DNA of 64,000 nucleotides from Taklimakanibacter sp050246735 (GCA_050246735.1 JBFWVM010000006.1:186001-250000), one strand, 5' to 3'. Shown: positions 51,614-61,138, counted from the stretch's first letter. Translations and numbers: made by a program. Notes: generated by a model from the sequence alone, not told the origin.

Positions 51614-53035
51614 ATGTTTCCCGCCCGCACATTCGCGAACAGGAGGGTCGGCGTCTTCGGCCTGGCGCGCTCGGGCAGCGCCTGCGCGCAAGCCCTGCGC
51701 GCGGGCGGCGCGGAGGTCTTCGCCTGGGACGACGATGCGCAATCGGTCGAGAGGGCGAAGCAGGAAGGCCTGCCCATCGGCGATCTCGGCGCCATGGATT
51801 TCGCGAGCCTCGATTCGCTGGTGCTCAGCCCCGGCGTGCCGCTCACCCATCCCAAGCCGCACTGGACGGTCGGGAAGGCGAAGGCCGCCGGCATCGAGAT
51901 CATCGGCGACACGGAGGTCTTCCAGCGCGAGATCGCCGGCAGCGGCGCCAGGCTGGTGGCGATCACGGGCACCAACGGCAAGTCGACGACGACGGCGCTC
52001 GCCGGCCATCTCTTCGCTTCGGCCGGCCGCGATGTCGATGTCGGCGGCAATATCGGCAAGGCGGTGTTCCTGCTGCGCCAGCCGGTCAGGGACCGCGTCT
52101 ACGTGCTGGAGCTGTCATCCTTCCAGATCGACCTCATGCCGAGCCTCAGGCCCGATGCCGGGATACTGACCAACATCACCCCCGACCATCTCGACCGCCA
52201 TGGCACGATCGAGAACTACGTCGCGGTGAAAGCGCGCCTGTTCGCCCGCCAGACGGCCGGCGATACCGCGATCGTCGGGGTCGACGAGGGCTGGGGCGAA
52301 GAGATCATCCGTACCCTCGGCACCCACGCCCGCCTGGTGCCCGTCTCGGTCGAACGCCCGCTCGAGGACGGGCTTTCGGCGCCAGACGGCATCCTCAGGG
52401 AACGCCGCGACGGGAGGGATGTGGCGACGCTCGACCTCAGGCGGCTGCCGGCGCTCAAGGGCCGGCACAACTGGCAGAATGCCGCGATGGCCTATGCGGC
52501 GGCGCGGGCTCTCGGCCTGAGCCTTGCCGAGATCGGGAAAGGACTGGCGAGCTTCGCCGGCCTCGCGCATCGCATGCAGGAGGTCGGCCGTCTCGGCGGC
52601 GTCGCCTTCATCAACGACTCGAAGGCGACCAATGCCGACGCCGCCGCCAAGGCGCTCGCGTCCTTCGACCAGATCTACTGGATCGCCGGCGGCATCGCCA
52701 AGGCCGGCGGCATCACGCCGCTTGCCGCGTTCTTCCCGAAGATCAGGCGCGCCTATCTCATCGGCGAGGCGGCGGACGATTTCGCGCGCACCATCGAAGG
52801 GCAGGCGCCCTTCGTCAAGGCCGGCACGCTCGACAAGGCGGTCGAGGCCGCGGCGCGGGACGCGGCCAGGGAAGGCCGGCCGGGCGCGGTGGTGCTCCTG
52901 TCGCCGGCCTGCGCGTCGTTCGATCACTACCGGAATTTCGAGGTGCGGGGGGATGCCTTCGTCAAAGCGGTCGCCGCTCTGCCGGGCATCCGGATGACCG
53001 AAAGGGGAAATGGACATGCTGATAAGCCGCAGTGA
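51614..53035 (+). CDS. murD: UDP-MurNAc-Ala:D-Glu ligase MurD
   Basis: The 473-residue Mur ligase starts 7 bases after mraY. The Rossmann N-terminus has VGVFGLARSGSACAQAL near residues 12-28, the ATPase P-loop AITGTNGKSTTTAL near 116-129, and NITPDHLDRHG near 186-196. NDSKATNADAAAKAL near 335-349 and the C-terminal LSPACASFDHY near 433-443 are also standard. Its end overlaps the ftsW start by about 20 bases. Confidence 0.95.
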   Translation: MFPARTFANRRVGVFGLARSGSACAQALRAGGAEVFAWDDDAQSVERAKQEGLPIGDLGAMDFASLDSLVLSPGVPLTHPKPHWTVGKAKAAGIEIIGDTEVFQREIAGSGARLVAITGTNGKSTTTALAGHLFASAGRDVDVGGNIGKAVFLLRQPVRDRVYVLELSSFQIDLMPSLRPDAGILTNITPDHLDRHGTIENYVAVKARLFARQTAGDTAIVGVDEGWGEEIIRTLGTHARLVPVSVERPLEDGLSAPDGILRERRDGRDVATLDLRRLPALKGRHNWQNAAMAYAAARALGLSLAEIGKGLASFAGLAHRMQEVGRLGGVAFINDSKATNADAAAKALASFDQIYWIAGGIAKAGGITPLAAFFPKIRRAYLIGEAADDFARTIEGQAPFVKAGTLDKAVEAAARDAAREGRPGAVVLLSPACASFDHYRNFEVRGDAFVKAVAALPGIRMTERGNGHADKPQ

Positions 53036-54161
53036 CCGGGGCCTCTTCGCCTCCTGGTGGTTCACCGTCGACAGGCTCCTCCTGAGCGCCGTGCTGCTGC
53101 TCATGGCGGCGGGCGTGCTGATCAGCATGGCGGCGAGCCCGCCGGTCGCCGAAAGGCTGGGGCTCGACTCGTTCCACTTCTTCAAGAACCAGCTGTTCTA
53201 TCTAGGCTTCGCCGTCATCATCCTCGTCGCCACCAGCCTGCTCGAGCCCGTGCAGGCGCGCCGCGCCGCGTTCCTCGCCTTTTTCGGCTCGCTCGCGCTG
53301 ATGGCCGCAGCCCTTTTCTACGGGCCCGAGATCAAGGGCGCCCATCGCTGGATCGATATCGGACCGATCAACCTCCAGCCCTCCGAATTCGCCAAGCCCG
53401 CCTTCATCGTCATTGTGGCCTGGTTCCTCGCCGAGCATCTGCGCAAGCCGGAGATGCCGGGCCTGCCGATTGCGCTGCTGCTCGCCGGCGCCTTCATCGG
53501 CCTCCTCGTGCTGCAGCCGGATTTCGGCCAGTCGGCGCTTGTCGTCCTCACCCTCATCGCGCTGCTCCTCATCTATGGCATTCCCTGGATCCTGGTGATC
53601 GGCATCAGCGCGCTGGGCGCGGCCGGCGTCTTCCTCGCCTACGAGACGATCCCGCATGTGGCCTCGCGCATCGACCGCTTCCTCAATCCGGAGAAGGGCG
53701 ATACTTTCCAGGTCGATACCGCGATCCAGGCCTTCCAGAACGGCGGCCTGTTCGGCGCCGGGCCCGGAGGCGGCGAAGCGAAGCAGATCCTGCCCGACGC
53801 GCATACCGATTTCACTTTCGCGGTGGTCGGCGAGGAATTCGGCTTCATCGCCTGCATGGCGCTGATCCTGCTCTTCGCCTTCATCGTCCTGCGCATCCTG
53901 GGGCGCGCCAAGGCCGAGCCCGATCCCTTCGCGGCTCTGTCGATGAGCGGCCTCGCGGTCATCTTCGGCCTGCAGGCCGTCATCAACATGGGCGTCAACG
54001 TCTCGCTGCTGCCCGCCAAGGGCATGACCCTGCCGTTCATCTCCTATGGCGGATCCTCGCTGATGAGCATGGCCTTCGCGATGGGCCTCGTGCTGGCCTT
54101 CGCGCGCTCGCGCAGCCTCGCCGCCCGTACGGACCCCGCCTGGCGGACGGCGGCGGCCTGA
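53016..54161 (+). CDS. ftsW: septal peptidoglycan polymerase FtsW
   Basis: The 381-residue SEDS glycosyltransferase has about ten transmembrane helices. GAHRWIDIGPINLQPSEFAKPAFI (about residues 109-132, seen as RW-x-D-x-G and QPSE) carries the family's conserved stretch, and the C-terminal LPFISYGGSSLMSM segment is near 338-351. I prefer the ATG at 53016 because AAAGGGGA sits about 8 bases upstream, whereas the ATG at 53010 is too near it. The gene overlaps murD and is followed by murG after 9 bases. Confidence 0.94.
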   Translation: MLISRSDRGLFASWWFTVDRLLLSAVLLLMAAGVLISMAASPPVAERLGLDSFHFFKNQLFYLGFAVIILVATSLLEPVQARRAAFLAFFGSLALMAAALFYGPEIKGAHRWIDIGPINLQPSEFAKPAFIVIVAWFLAEHLRKPEMPGLPIALLLAGAFIGLLVLQPDFGQSALVVLTLIALLLIYGIPWILVIGISALGAAGVFLAYETIPHVASRIDRFLNPEKGDTFQVDTAIQAFQNGGLFGAGPGGGEAKQILPDAHTDFTFAVVGEEFGFIACMALILLFAFIVLRILGRAKAEPDPFAALSMSGLAVIFGLQAVINMGVNVSLLPAKGMTLPFISYGGSSLMSMAFAMGLVLAFARSRSLAARTDPAWRTAAA

Positions 54162-54170
54162 GACCGGCGC

Positions 54171-55310
54171 ATGGCGCTGCACGCTCAGGAGCCCGACCGG
54201 CTCGTCGTTCTCGCCGCCGGCGGGACCGGCGGACATCTGTTCCCGGCCCAGGCGCTGGCCGAGGCGCTGATCCGGCGCGGCTACGTCATCCACCTGATGA
54301 CGGATGAGCGGGTGCGCGATTATGGCCGGTCGTTCCCGGCGCTCGAGACGCATCTGGTGCCCGCCGCGACGGTCACGCCGTCGAAGCCGTTCCTGCTGCC
54401 CTTGCAGCTGTGGCGTCTCTACAAAGGCTACCGGATCGCGCGCGGCGCCCTCGAGCGCCTGAAGCCCGTCGCCCTTGCCGGCTTCGGCGGCTACCCGTCC
54501 TTTCCCCCGGTCGTCGCCGCCTCGCGGCTCGGCATACCCTGCTGCATCCACGACCAGAACGCCGTCATGGGACGCGCCAACCGCGCGCTGTCGCGCTTTG
54601 CCGATGCCGTCGCGTCTTCCTTCCCCTCGCTCGGGCGCCTGCCGGAAGCCTCGAAGGACAAGCTCGCCTATACCGGCAATCCGGTGCGCAACATCGTGCT
54701 CGAGAAGGCAGCAGCGCCCTATGTGCCTGCGGCCGCCGACGCGCCGTTCAATCTCCTGGTCTTCGGCGGCAGCCAGGGGGCGCGCTTCTTCGCCGAATTC
54801 ATGCCGGTAGTGATCAGGCTCCTGCCCAAGGCGATCCTGCGTCACCTCAAGATCGTCCAGCAGTGCCGGCCGGAGGACATCGAACGCGTCAAGGCCGCCT
54901 ATGGGGCGCTCGAGATCGCCTTCGAGCTCGCGTCCTTCTTCGCCGACATGCCGCAGCGCTTCGCCGATGCGCAGCTCGTCGTCTGCCGCTCTGGCGCTTC
55001 GACCATCGCCGAGCTCGGGGTCGTCGGCCGGCCGGCGATCATGGTGCCGCTGCCGCACGCGCTCGACAACGACCAATTGCACAACGCCGAATTCTTCGCC
55101 GGCAAGGGGGGCGGATGGGTCATGCCCCAGTCCGGGCTCGACCCGCAAGAATTCGCTGCATTCCTGACGCGCCTCAGGTATCAAGACGACGAGCTTGCCG
55201 GGGCGGCGCGTGCGGCGCTCGAGCAGGGCATGCCGGACGCCGCCGAGCGCCTCGCCGATCTGGTCGAGGACCTCGCGCACCGTCCGCAGAGCAAATCCCG
55301 CCAAAGTTGA
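54171..55310 (+). CDS. murG: UDP-GlcNAc:lipid I transferase MurG
   Basis: The 379-residue GT-B enzyme makes lipid II. The N-terminal loop VLAAGGTGGHLFPAQALAE lies near residues 13-31, AGFGGYPSFPPVVAA near 103-117, and HDQNAVMGRANR near 127-138 (many homologues have HEQNA). The C-terminal donor site has VFGGSQGARFF near 201-211 and VCRSGASTIAELGVVGRPAIMVPLPHA (from about 276). The stop lies inside a 9-bp-arm hairpin that begins the dispersed repeat separating murG from murC. Confidence 0.95.
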   Translation: MALHAQEPDRLVVLAAGGTGGHLFPAQALAEALIRRGYVIHLMTDERVRDYGRSFPALETHLVPAATVTPSKPFLLPLQLWRLYKGYRIARGALERLKPVALAGFGGYPSFPPVVAASRLGIPCCIHDQNAVMGRANRALSRFADAVASSFPSLGRLPEASKDKLAYTGNPVRNIVLEKAAAPYVPAAADAPFNLLVFGGSQGARFFAEFMPVVIRLLPKAILRHLKIVQQCRPEDIERVKAAYGALEIAFELASFFADMPQRFADAQLVVCRSGASTIAELGVVGRPAIMVPLPHALDNDQLHNAEFFAGKGGGWVMPQSGLDPQEFAAFLTRLRYQDDELAGAARAALEQGMPDAAERLADLVEDLAHRPQSKSRQS

Positions 55311-55399
55311 AGACTTTGGCGGTAAGGATTTGCTCAAGGTATTAATTTGGCGCGGTTCCTTTTCGGCGAGGTGATTCCACCTCGCCGGGAAGCGCGCTA
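55299..55399 (+). repeat. dispersed palindromic repeat copy between murG and murC (long form)
   Basis: Two hairpins are present. One at 55299-55321 has perfect 9-bp arms, CGCCAAAGT and ACTTTGGCG, overlapping the murG stop. The other at 55365-55386 has perfect 9-bp arms, GGCGAGGTG and CACCTCGCC. The segment from 55332 resembles the copy at 29610-29670 (opposite strand), and both ends resemble the copy after ftsZ. There is no T-run, so efficient termination is not implied; RNA processing or attenuation is possible. Confidence 0.7.
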
Positions 55400-55420
55400 A
55401 GACACGGAGACGAGAGGGAA

Positions 55421-56842
55421 ATGAAACTGCCGCGTGAAGTCGGGCCGATCCATTTCATCGGGATCGGCGGCATCGGGATGAGCGGCATCGCCGAAGTGAT
55501 GGCGACGCTCGGCTACAAGGTGCAAGGCTCGGATCTCGCCGACAACTACAACACCCAGAGGCTGCGCAAGAACGGCATCATGGTCGCGATCGGCCATGAC
55601 GCCGGCAATCTGGGCGATGCGCAAGTGGTGGTGGTGTCCTCGGCGGTCAAGCCCGACAATCCGGAGCTCGCCCAGGCGCGCGGACGCTTCCTGCCGATCG
55701 TCAGGCGCGCCGAGATGCTGGCCGAGCTCATGCGCTTCAAGTCCTGCGTCGCGGTCGGCGGCACCCATGGCAAGACGACGACGACCTCGCTGGTCGCGGC
55801 GCTGCTCGATTCCGGCGGCCTCGACCCGACCGTGATCAATGGCGGCATCATCAATGCCTACGGCACCAACGCCAGGCTGGGCAAGGGCGACTGGATGGTG
55901 GTCGAATCGGACGAGTCCGACGGCACCTTCGTGAAGCTGCCGGCCGATGTGGTGATCGTCACCAATATCGACCCCGAGCATCTCGACCACTATGGCTCCT
56001 TCGACAAGGCCAAGGACGCCTTCCTGGCCTTCGTGGAGAACATTCCCTTCTATGGCTTCGCCGTGATGTGCATCGATCATCCGGAAGTGCAGGCGCTCAT
56101 CGGCCGGGTGCGCGACCGGCGCATCATCACCTATGGGCGCAGTCCGCAGGCCGATCTCCGCCTCATCGACCCGTCCTACGGCGACGGCGAGATGCGTTTC
56201 ACCGTGCGGATCACCGACCGGCGCAAAGGGACGGTCCATGACGTCGACGGCCTCACCCTGCAGATGCCGGGCGACCACAATGCGCTCAACGCGACGGGCG
56301 CCTTCGCGGTCGCCCGGGAACTCGGCATTTCCGAAGAGAAGATCCGCCTGGGCTTCAGGAGCTTCACCGGCGTCAAGCGCCGCTTCACCCGCACCGGCGA
56401 GCATGACGGCGTGACCGTCTTCGACGACTACGGGCATCACCCGGTCGAGATCGCGGCGGTCCTGCGCGCCGCGCGCGGCGTGACCAAGGGCAAGGTGATC
56501 GCCGTCATGCAGCCGCACCGCTATACGCGGCTCTCCTCGCTTTTCCCGGAGTTCTGCTCCTGCTTCAACAGCGCGGATTCGGTCATCGTCGCGCCCGTCT
56601 ATGCGGCGGGCGAAAGCCCGATCGAGGGAGCGACTCATGACGCGCTGGTCGAGGGCTTGCGCGCCCGCGGCCATCGCAGCGCGCAGAAGATCGATGCGCC
56701 CGAGCAGCTGCCGGCCATGGTGAAGGAGCTGGTGAAGCCCGGCGACATCGTCGTGTGCCTGGGCGCCGGGACCATCACGCAATGGGCCTATGCCTTGCCG
56801 CAGCAGCTCGCCGCGCTCGACGGCAAGGCCGGGGGTGCGTGA
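55421..56842 (+). CDS. murC: UDP-MurNAc:L-alanine ligase MurC
   Basis: The 473-residue Mur ligase has an N-terminal FIGIGGIGMSGIAEVMATLGYKVQGSD (dinucleotide-type loop, from about residue 11), a P-loop VGGTHGKTTTTSLVA near 111-125, and VVESDESDGTFVKLP near 161-175. NIDPEHLDHYG lies near 183-193, and DDYGHHPVEIAAVL near 337-350. Length is normal. It starts 22 bases after the repeat that follows murG, the only substantial gap in the mur run, so it may also have its own promoter. The stop overlaps the murB ATG. Confidence 0.96.
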   Translation: MKLPREVGPIHFIGIGGIGMSGIAEVMATLGYKVQGSDLADNYNTQRLRKNGIMVAIGHDAGNLGDAQVVVVSSAVKPDNPELAQARGRFLPIVRRAEMLAELMRFKSCVAVGGTHGKTTTTSLVAALLDSGGLDPTVINGGIINAYGTNARLGKGDWMVVESDESDGTFVKLPADVVIVTNIDPEHLDHYGSFDKAKDAFLAFVENIPFYGFAVMCIDHPEVQALIGRVRDRRIITYGRSPQADLRLIDPSYGDGEMRFTVRITDRRKGTVHDVDGLTLQMPGDHNALNATGAFAVARELGISEEKIRLGFRSFTGVKRRFTRTGEHDGVTVFDDYGHHPVEIAAVLRAARGVTKGKVIAVMQPHRYTRLSSLFPEFCSCFNSADSVIVAPVYAAGESPIEGATHDALVEGLRARGHRSAQKIDAPEQLPAMVKELVKPGDIVVCLGAGTITQWAYALPQQLAALDGKAGGA

Positions 56843-57771
56843 TGCCGGTCAAGCTCGATGGCGGGAAGCTGCTCCGGCGCCTGGGAAAGCCGCGCGGACG
56901 GCTCGAAGCCGATTTCCCGCTCGCCGACCTGACTTGGTTCCGCGTCGGCGGTCCGGCGGAAGTCCTGTTCACGCCCGCCGACGAGACCGACCTCGCGCAG
57001 TTCCTGAAGGAGACGCCGCCGGACATCCCCGTCCATGTGATCGGGGTAGGGTCGAACCTGCTGGTGCGCGATGGCGGCGTGCCGGGCGTGGTGATCCGGC
57101 TCGGCAAGGGCTTCGGCGATGCCGCGCCGGAGGCGGGACATCGGATCAGAACCGGAACATCGGTGCCCGACGTCAGGGTCGCCCGCTTCGCCCTCGATCA
57201 CAGTATCGGAGGATTAACCTTTCTGAGAGGTATACCCGGCACGATTGGCGGCGCGCTTCGGATGAACGGTGGAGCCTATGGTCGCGAGACCAGGGACGTT
57301 CTCGTGGAAGCGCGGGCCGTTGACCGGAGGGGATCGCTGCACGTGCTGTCGAACGCCGACATGCATTATACGTACCGTCATTGCGGTGCGCCCGAGGATT
57401 TCATCTTCACCGAGGCCCTGCTTCAGGGCGAGGCGGGGGATCGGGACCAGATCGCGCGCGCCATGGAGGAAGTGACGGAACGGCGCGAAGCGACGCAGCC
57501 GATCAAGAGCCGCACCGGCGGATCGACCTTCAAGAACCCGCCGGGGCACAAGTCCTGGCAGCTGATCGACCAGGCGGGATTGCGCGGTTACGCCATCGGT
57601 CCCGCCAAGGTGTCGGACCTCCACTGCAACTTTCTCATCAACGAGGGCGGCGCCACGGCGGCGCAGCTCGAAGAGCTGGGCGAGACCATCCGGCGGCGGG
57701 TGAAGGACAATTCCGGCATCGAGCTCGATTGGGAGATCAAGCGCATCGGCATTCCGGCGGGAGGGGCCTGA
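56842..57771 (+). CDS. murB: UDP-N-acetylenolpyruvoylglucosamine reductase MurB
   Basis: The 309-residue flavoenzyme reduces enolpyruvyl-UDP-GlcNAc to UDP-MurNAc. The FAD-binding domain has TWFRVGGPAEVLF near residues 31-43, VIGVGSNLLVRDGG near 64-77, and FLRGIPGTIGGALRMNGGAYG near 126-146 (split motif). The C-terminal domain has KSRTGGSTFKNPPGHKSW with the catalytic serine near 226. It is the type II-like short form. The ATG at 56842 overlaps the murC TGA and the stop overlaps the ddl ATG. Confidence 0.95.
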   Translation: MPVKLDGGKLLRRLGKPRGRLEADFPLADLTWFRVGGPAEVLFTPADETDLAQFLKETPPDIPVHVIGVGSNLLVRDGGVPGVVIRLGKGFGDAAPEAGHRIRTGTSVPDVRVARFALDHSIGGLTFLRGIPGTIGGALRMNGGAYGRETRDVLVEARAVDRRGSLHVLSNADMHYTYRHCGAPEDFIFTEALLQGEAGDRDQIARAMEEVTERREATQPIKSRTGGSTFKNPPGHKSWQLIDQAGLRGYAIGPAKVSDLHCNFLINEGGATAAQLEELGETIRRRVKDNSGIELDWEIKRIGIPAGGA

Positions 57772-58706
57772 TGGCGCGCGATCCGAGATTCACCCATGTC
57801 GCCGTCCTGCTGGGCGGGTGGTCGGCGGAGCGCGAAGTGAGCCTGGCGACCGGGGAGGCCTGCGCCGACGCCCTGCGCCGCGCCGGCTTCCAGGTGACGC
57901 CCATCGATGTGAAGCGTAACATCGCGGAAGTGCTCGCCGATCTCAGGCCCGACGTCGCCTTCAACGCGCTGCACGGCAAATGGGGCGAGGATGGCTGCAT
58001 GGCGGCGATCCTCGAGACCATGGAGCTGCCCTACACGCATTCGGGCGTGCGCGCCTCCGCCATCGCCATGGACAAGGTCAAGTCGAAGATACTGTTCGCC
58101 GCCGCCGGCATCCCGGTCGCCGACAGCCGGGTGGTCGACATCGAATACGCCGCCGCCCAGCATCCGCTGCCCTTGCCCTACGTCCTGAAACCGCCGGCGC
58201 AGGGATCGAGCGTCGGGGTCCATATCGTCGATCACAGCTCCAACGGGCCGGCGGCGATGATCCTCGAGGAGCGCGAGCTGTTCGGCGAGCAGGTCCTGGC
58301 CGAGCGCTTCATACCCGGCAGGGAGCTGACCTGCGCGGTGATGGGCGATGTGGCCCTCGGCGTCATCGATATTCAGCCGGCCGCCGGCTTCTACGACTAC
58401 AAGGCGAAATACGTGCCCGGCGGATCGGTCCATGTCCTGCCGGCGGACATCCCGCGCGAGGTCTATCGCAAGGTGCAGCAATATGCGCTGACCGCGCATC
58501 AGGCGCTGGGCTGCAGAGGCGTGAGCCGGGCGGATTTCCGCTATGACGACACGCCCGGCGGCGACGGCGAGCTGATCCTTCTCGAGGTCAACACCCAGCC
58601 CGGCATGACCGGCACGTCGCTGGTGCCCGAGCTCGCCGCCCATGCCGGACACAGCTTCGAGGATCTGGTGACCTGGATGGTCAATGATGCTTCGGTGAAC
58701 CGATGA
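57771..58706 (+). CDS. ddl: D-alanine-D-alanine ligase
   Basis: The 311-residue ATP-grasp enzyme makes D-Ala-D-Ala for MurF. The N-terminal VAVLLGGWSAEREVSLATG near residues 10-28, FNALHGKWGEDGCMAAILE near 64-82, YVLKPPAQGSSVGV near 139-152, and the C-terminal ILLEVNTQPGMTGTSLVPE near 266-284 are all diagnostic. The Y in the omega loop region (FYDYKAKY near 209-216) suits D-Ala as the second substrate rather than D-lactate. It starts on the murB stop and overlaps ftsQ by 4 bases. Confidence 0.96.
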   Translation: MARDPRFTHVAVLLGGWSAEREVSLATGEACADALRRAGFQVTPIDVKRNIAEVLADLRPDVAFNALHGKWGEDGCMAAILETMELPYTHSGVRASAIAMDKVKSKILFAAAGIPVADSRVVDIEYAAAQHPLPLPYVLKPPAQGSSVGVHIVDHSSNGPAAMILEERELFGEQVLAERFIPGRELTCAVMGDVALGVIDIQPAAGFYDYKAKYVPGGSVHVLPADIPREVYRKVQQYALTAHQALGCRGVSRADFRYDDTPGGDGELILLEVNTQPGMTGTSLVPELAAHAGHSFEDLVTWMVNDASVNR

Positions 58707-59560
58707 ACGCCTTCAACGCCGTGCGCCGCCGCGTCTTCCGGTTCTTCCGCAGCCTGCCGCCGGAAGGGCCGAGCCTCAGGGCCCGCTTCATGGCGAGGGC
58801 CGGAGCCTGCGCTTTGCTGTTCGGGGCGATCATGCATGGCCTCGTCATCGGCGGCCATCTCGACTATGACGGCAGTCCCTGGCGCAAGCTGCCGGGCCAG
58901 CTTGCGAGCTCGCTCGGCTTCGCGGCGGACGACATCCGCATTACCGGACTGGTCCATCAGGAGCCGGAGGCTCTGCTCTCGGCCATCGGCGTGACGCCCG
59001 GCGGTTCCCTGGTCGGCTTCGACGCGAAGCGCGCCCGCGCCCTTCTCGAAAATCTCGACTGGGTGGCGCAAGCGACCGTGATGCGCAAATACCCGAACCG
59101 GCTCGACATCGTCGTCACCGAAAGGCAGCCCTTCGCCATCTGGCAGCGCGACGGCGCCCATTATGTGATCGACCGCAGCGGCACCGCCATGAGCACGCTC
59201 GATCCCGGGCGGCTCGCCTCGCTGCTGCTCGTCACCGGCGAAGGGGCGCATCTCGCCGTCGCCGGTCTCGTGAGCGAGCTCGAGAGCGTGCCGCAGATCA
59301 AGAAGCATGTGCGGGCCGCGGCGCGCGTCGGAGAGAGGCGCTGGACCCTCTATCTCGACAATGGAGTGACCGTCGCCCTGCCCGAGGCCGGGGCCGGCAA
59401 GGCGCTGGCGACGCTCGCCAGGATCGATCGCGCGCAAGGGCTGTTGAGCAGGGGCATCAGGGCCGTCGATCTGAGATTGCCGGGAGAGATGATCGTGGAG
59501 CTAGCCGCGCCGGTGGCCCCCGACAATGGCGTCAAGAAGTTCAAGGTAAGCCAGCAGTAA
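58703..59560 (+). CDS. ftsQ: cell division protein FtsQ
   Basis: The 285-residue bitopic protein has a basic cytoplasmic tail, one transmembrane helix near residues 33-53, and a POTRA domain (about 75-145: IRITGLVHQEPEALLSAIGV and NLDWVAQATVMRKYPNRLDIVVTERQPFAIW in sequence). The beta domain contains RAVDLRLPGEMIV near 253-265. FtsQ recruits FtsL/FtsB to the divisome. It overlaps ddl (ATGA) and precedes ftsA by 29 bases, the standard alphaproteobacterial arrangement. Confidence 0.93.
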   Translation: MNAFNAVRRRVFRFFRSLPPEGPSLRARFMARAGACALLFGAIMHGLVIGGHLDYDGSPWRKLPGQLASSLGFAADDIRITGLVHQEPEALLSAIGVTPGGSLVGFDAKRARALLENLDWVAQATVMRKYPNRLDIVVTERQPFAIWQRDGAHYVIDRSGTAMSTLDPGRLASLLLVTGEGAHLAVAGLVSELESVPQIKKHVRAAARVGERRWTLYLDNGVTVALPEAGAGKALATLARIDRAQGLLSRGIRAVDLRLPGEMIVELAAPVAPDNGVKKFKVSQQ

Positions 59561-59589
59561 GTGTCCGCGGGTGGGGAAGAGGGTGTCAG

Positions 59590-60912
59590 ATGAGCGTGAT
59601 TGAGCTGCCGGTGAAAGGCGATGCCAAGGGTCAGGGCGCCGGCCGGAGCGGACTGGTCGCCGCGCTCGACATCGGCAGCACCAAGATCAGCTGCATCATC
59701 GGCGAAACCGTGAGCCAGAACCGCCGCACCGCCGACGGCAGGGAAGCATCCGCCCTGCGCATCCTGGGCTTCGGCTGCCAGGTTTCGCGCGGCACGCGCA
59801 ACGGCGCGATCGTCGATCTCGACCAGGCCGAGCGCGCCATCAGGCTTGCGGTCGACGCCGCCGAGCGCATGGCGAAACGCACCATCGCCGCGGTCTATGT
59901 GAATGTGGCGGGCGGCAAGCCGCAGTCGAATGCCTATGCCGCGACGGTGGAGACCGAAACCGGCCAGGTGACGGCGCGCGACATCGAAGCGGCGACCCGC
60001 GCGGCGCTCGCCCAGGGACATCAGTCGCGCCGGCGCACCCTGCACACGGCGCCGGCGCAGTTCCATCTCGACGACGCGCGCGGCATCACCCAGCCTCTCG
60101 GCATGTTCGGAAAGCTGTTGACCGCCGAGGTGAACGTCGTCTCGGCCGAGCCAGCCGCCCTGCGCAACCTGGCGCTGGTGATCGAGCGCTGCCATCTGGC
60201 GGTCGCCGATCATGTCGTCGCACCCTATGCCGCGTCGCGCGCGATCCTCGCCGAGGACGAGATCAAGCTCGGCGTGACGCTCATCGACATGGGCGGCGCC
60301 ACCACCGGCATCGCCTCATTCCATGACGACCAGCTGGTCTTCGCCGATGTGATCCCGGTCGGCGGCATGCACATCACCCACGACATAGCGCGCGGTCTTT
60401 CAACGACCATCGCCCATGCCGAGCGGATGAAGACCTTGTGGGGCAGCGCCATGGCGACGGTCATCGACGACCGCGAGACGGTCGCGGTCCCGCTGCTCGG
60501 CGAGCGCGGCGTCGACACGATCTATCACGCGCCGAAATCGATGCTCACCGGCATCATCCGGCCGAGGCTCGAGGAGATCCTCGAGATGGTGCGCGAGCGC
60601 CTCGACCGGGCGAGCTTCGCAAAGCTGGCGGGCAGCCGCGTCGTCCTGACGGGGGGAGGGAGCGAGCTCACCGGCGTGCGCGAGGTCGCCGCCCAGTGGC
60701 TCAACCGCCAGACCAGGCTCGGGGCGCCGTTGCCGGTCGCCGGCATGCCGGAAGCCGCGCGCGCCCCCGCCTTCGCCACCGCCATGGGGCTCCTGAACTA
60801 CGCGCTCAGGCCGGACGTCCACCATGCGGCGGCCATTACCCGCGAGGCGCTTCAGGCCAGGGAAGCAGGTTATCTGCGGCGCGTCGGCAGGTGGATCGCC
60901 GACAGCTTCTGA
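59590..60912 (+). CDS. ftsA: cell division protein FtsA
   Basis: The 440-residue actin-like ATPase has LVAALDIGSTKISCIIGE near residues 19-36, VTLIDMGGATTGIASFHDDQL near 228-248 as the second phosphate element, GGMHITHDIARGL near 258-270, and VVLTGGGSELTGVREVA near 350-366. The C-terminal GRWIADSF ends with an amphipathic helix for membrane attachment. FtsA tethers FtsZ to the membrane. It is followed by the long ftsA-ftsZ regulatory gap. Confidence 0.96.
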   Translation: MSVIELPVKGDAKGQGAGRSGLVAALDIGSTKISCIIGETVSQNRRTADGREASALRILGFGCQVSRGTRNGAIVDLDQAERAIRLAVDAAERMAKRTIAAVYVNVAGGKPQSNAYAATVETETGQVTARDIEAATRAALAQGHQSRRRTLHTAPAQFHLDDARGITQPLGMFGKLLTAEVNVVSAEPAALRNLALVIERCHLAVADHVVAPYAASRAILAEDEIKLGVTLIDMGGATTGIASFHDDQLVFADVIPVGGMHITHDIARGLSTTIAHAERMKTLWGSAMATVIDDRETVAVPLLGERGVDTIYHAPKSMLTGIIRPRLEEILEMVRERLDRASFAKLAGSRVVLTGGGSELTGVREVAAQWLNRQTRLGAPLPVAGMPEAARAPAFATAMGLLNYALRPDVHHAAAITREALQAREAGYLRRVGRWIADSF

Positions 60913-60998
60913 GCCCGTCCTTCGGCCAGGGCAATCATTGGGGCGGGGACGCGGTCTTTCTTCTCCATATAACTCAATGGGTTAGAGCATAGTCCTGA

Positions 60999-61032
60999 TA
61001 AGGAGAATCAGTGCCGGATGGTTTTCTCCTTA
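60999..61032 (+). other. 9-bp hairpin in the ftsA-ftsZ gap
   Basis: TAAGGAGAA (60999-61007) and TTCTCCTTA (61024-61032) are perfect complements with a 16-base loop. Both flank AT-rich DNA about 140 bases upstream of ftsZ. It could be a weak terminator of the upstream message, an RNA-processing site or a protein target; it is also bounded by TTAGAGCAT, which I associate with rhizobial intergenic repeats. Confidence 0.45.
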
Positions 61033-61138
61033 AGCAATCATCCCTCACCTGACCCGTTCTGAGTCAAATTTGATTCAAAAAAACCGCCGCTGGTTAGCGT
61101 TTGTTAACCATTTGTTATCGAATGGGTAAGAAAGATTC
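61005..61138. promoter_or_regulatory. ftsZ promoter region with four GANTC (CcrM) sites and a CtrA-like site
   Basis: GANTC sequences occur at 61005, 61061, 61072 and 61134. TTAA-N7-TTAT at 61104-61118 (TTAACCAT core) matches CtrA with one change, about 54 bases before the ftsZ ATG. Caulobacter ftsZ is controlled by CtrA and by GANTC methylation, so cell-cycle control here is plausible; it is not demonstrated. Confidence 0.5.
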
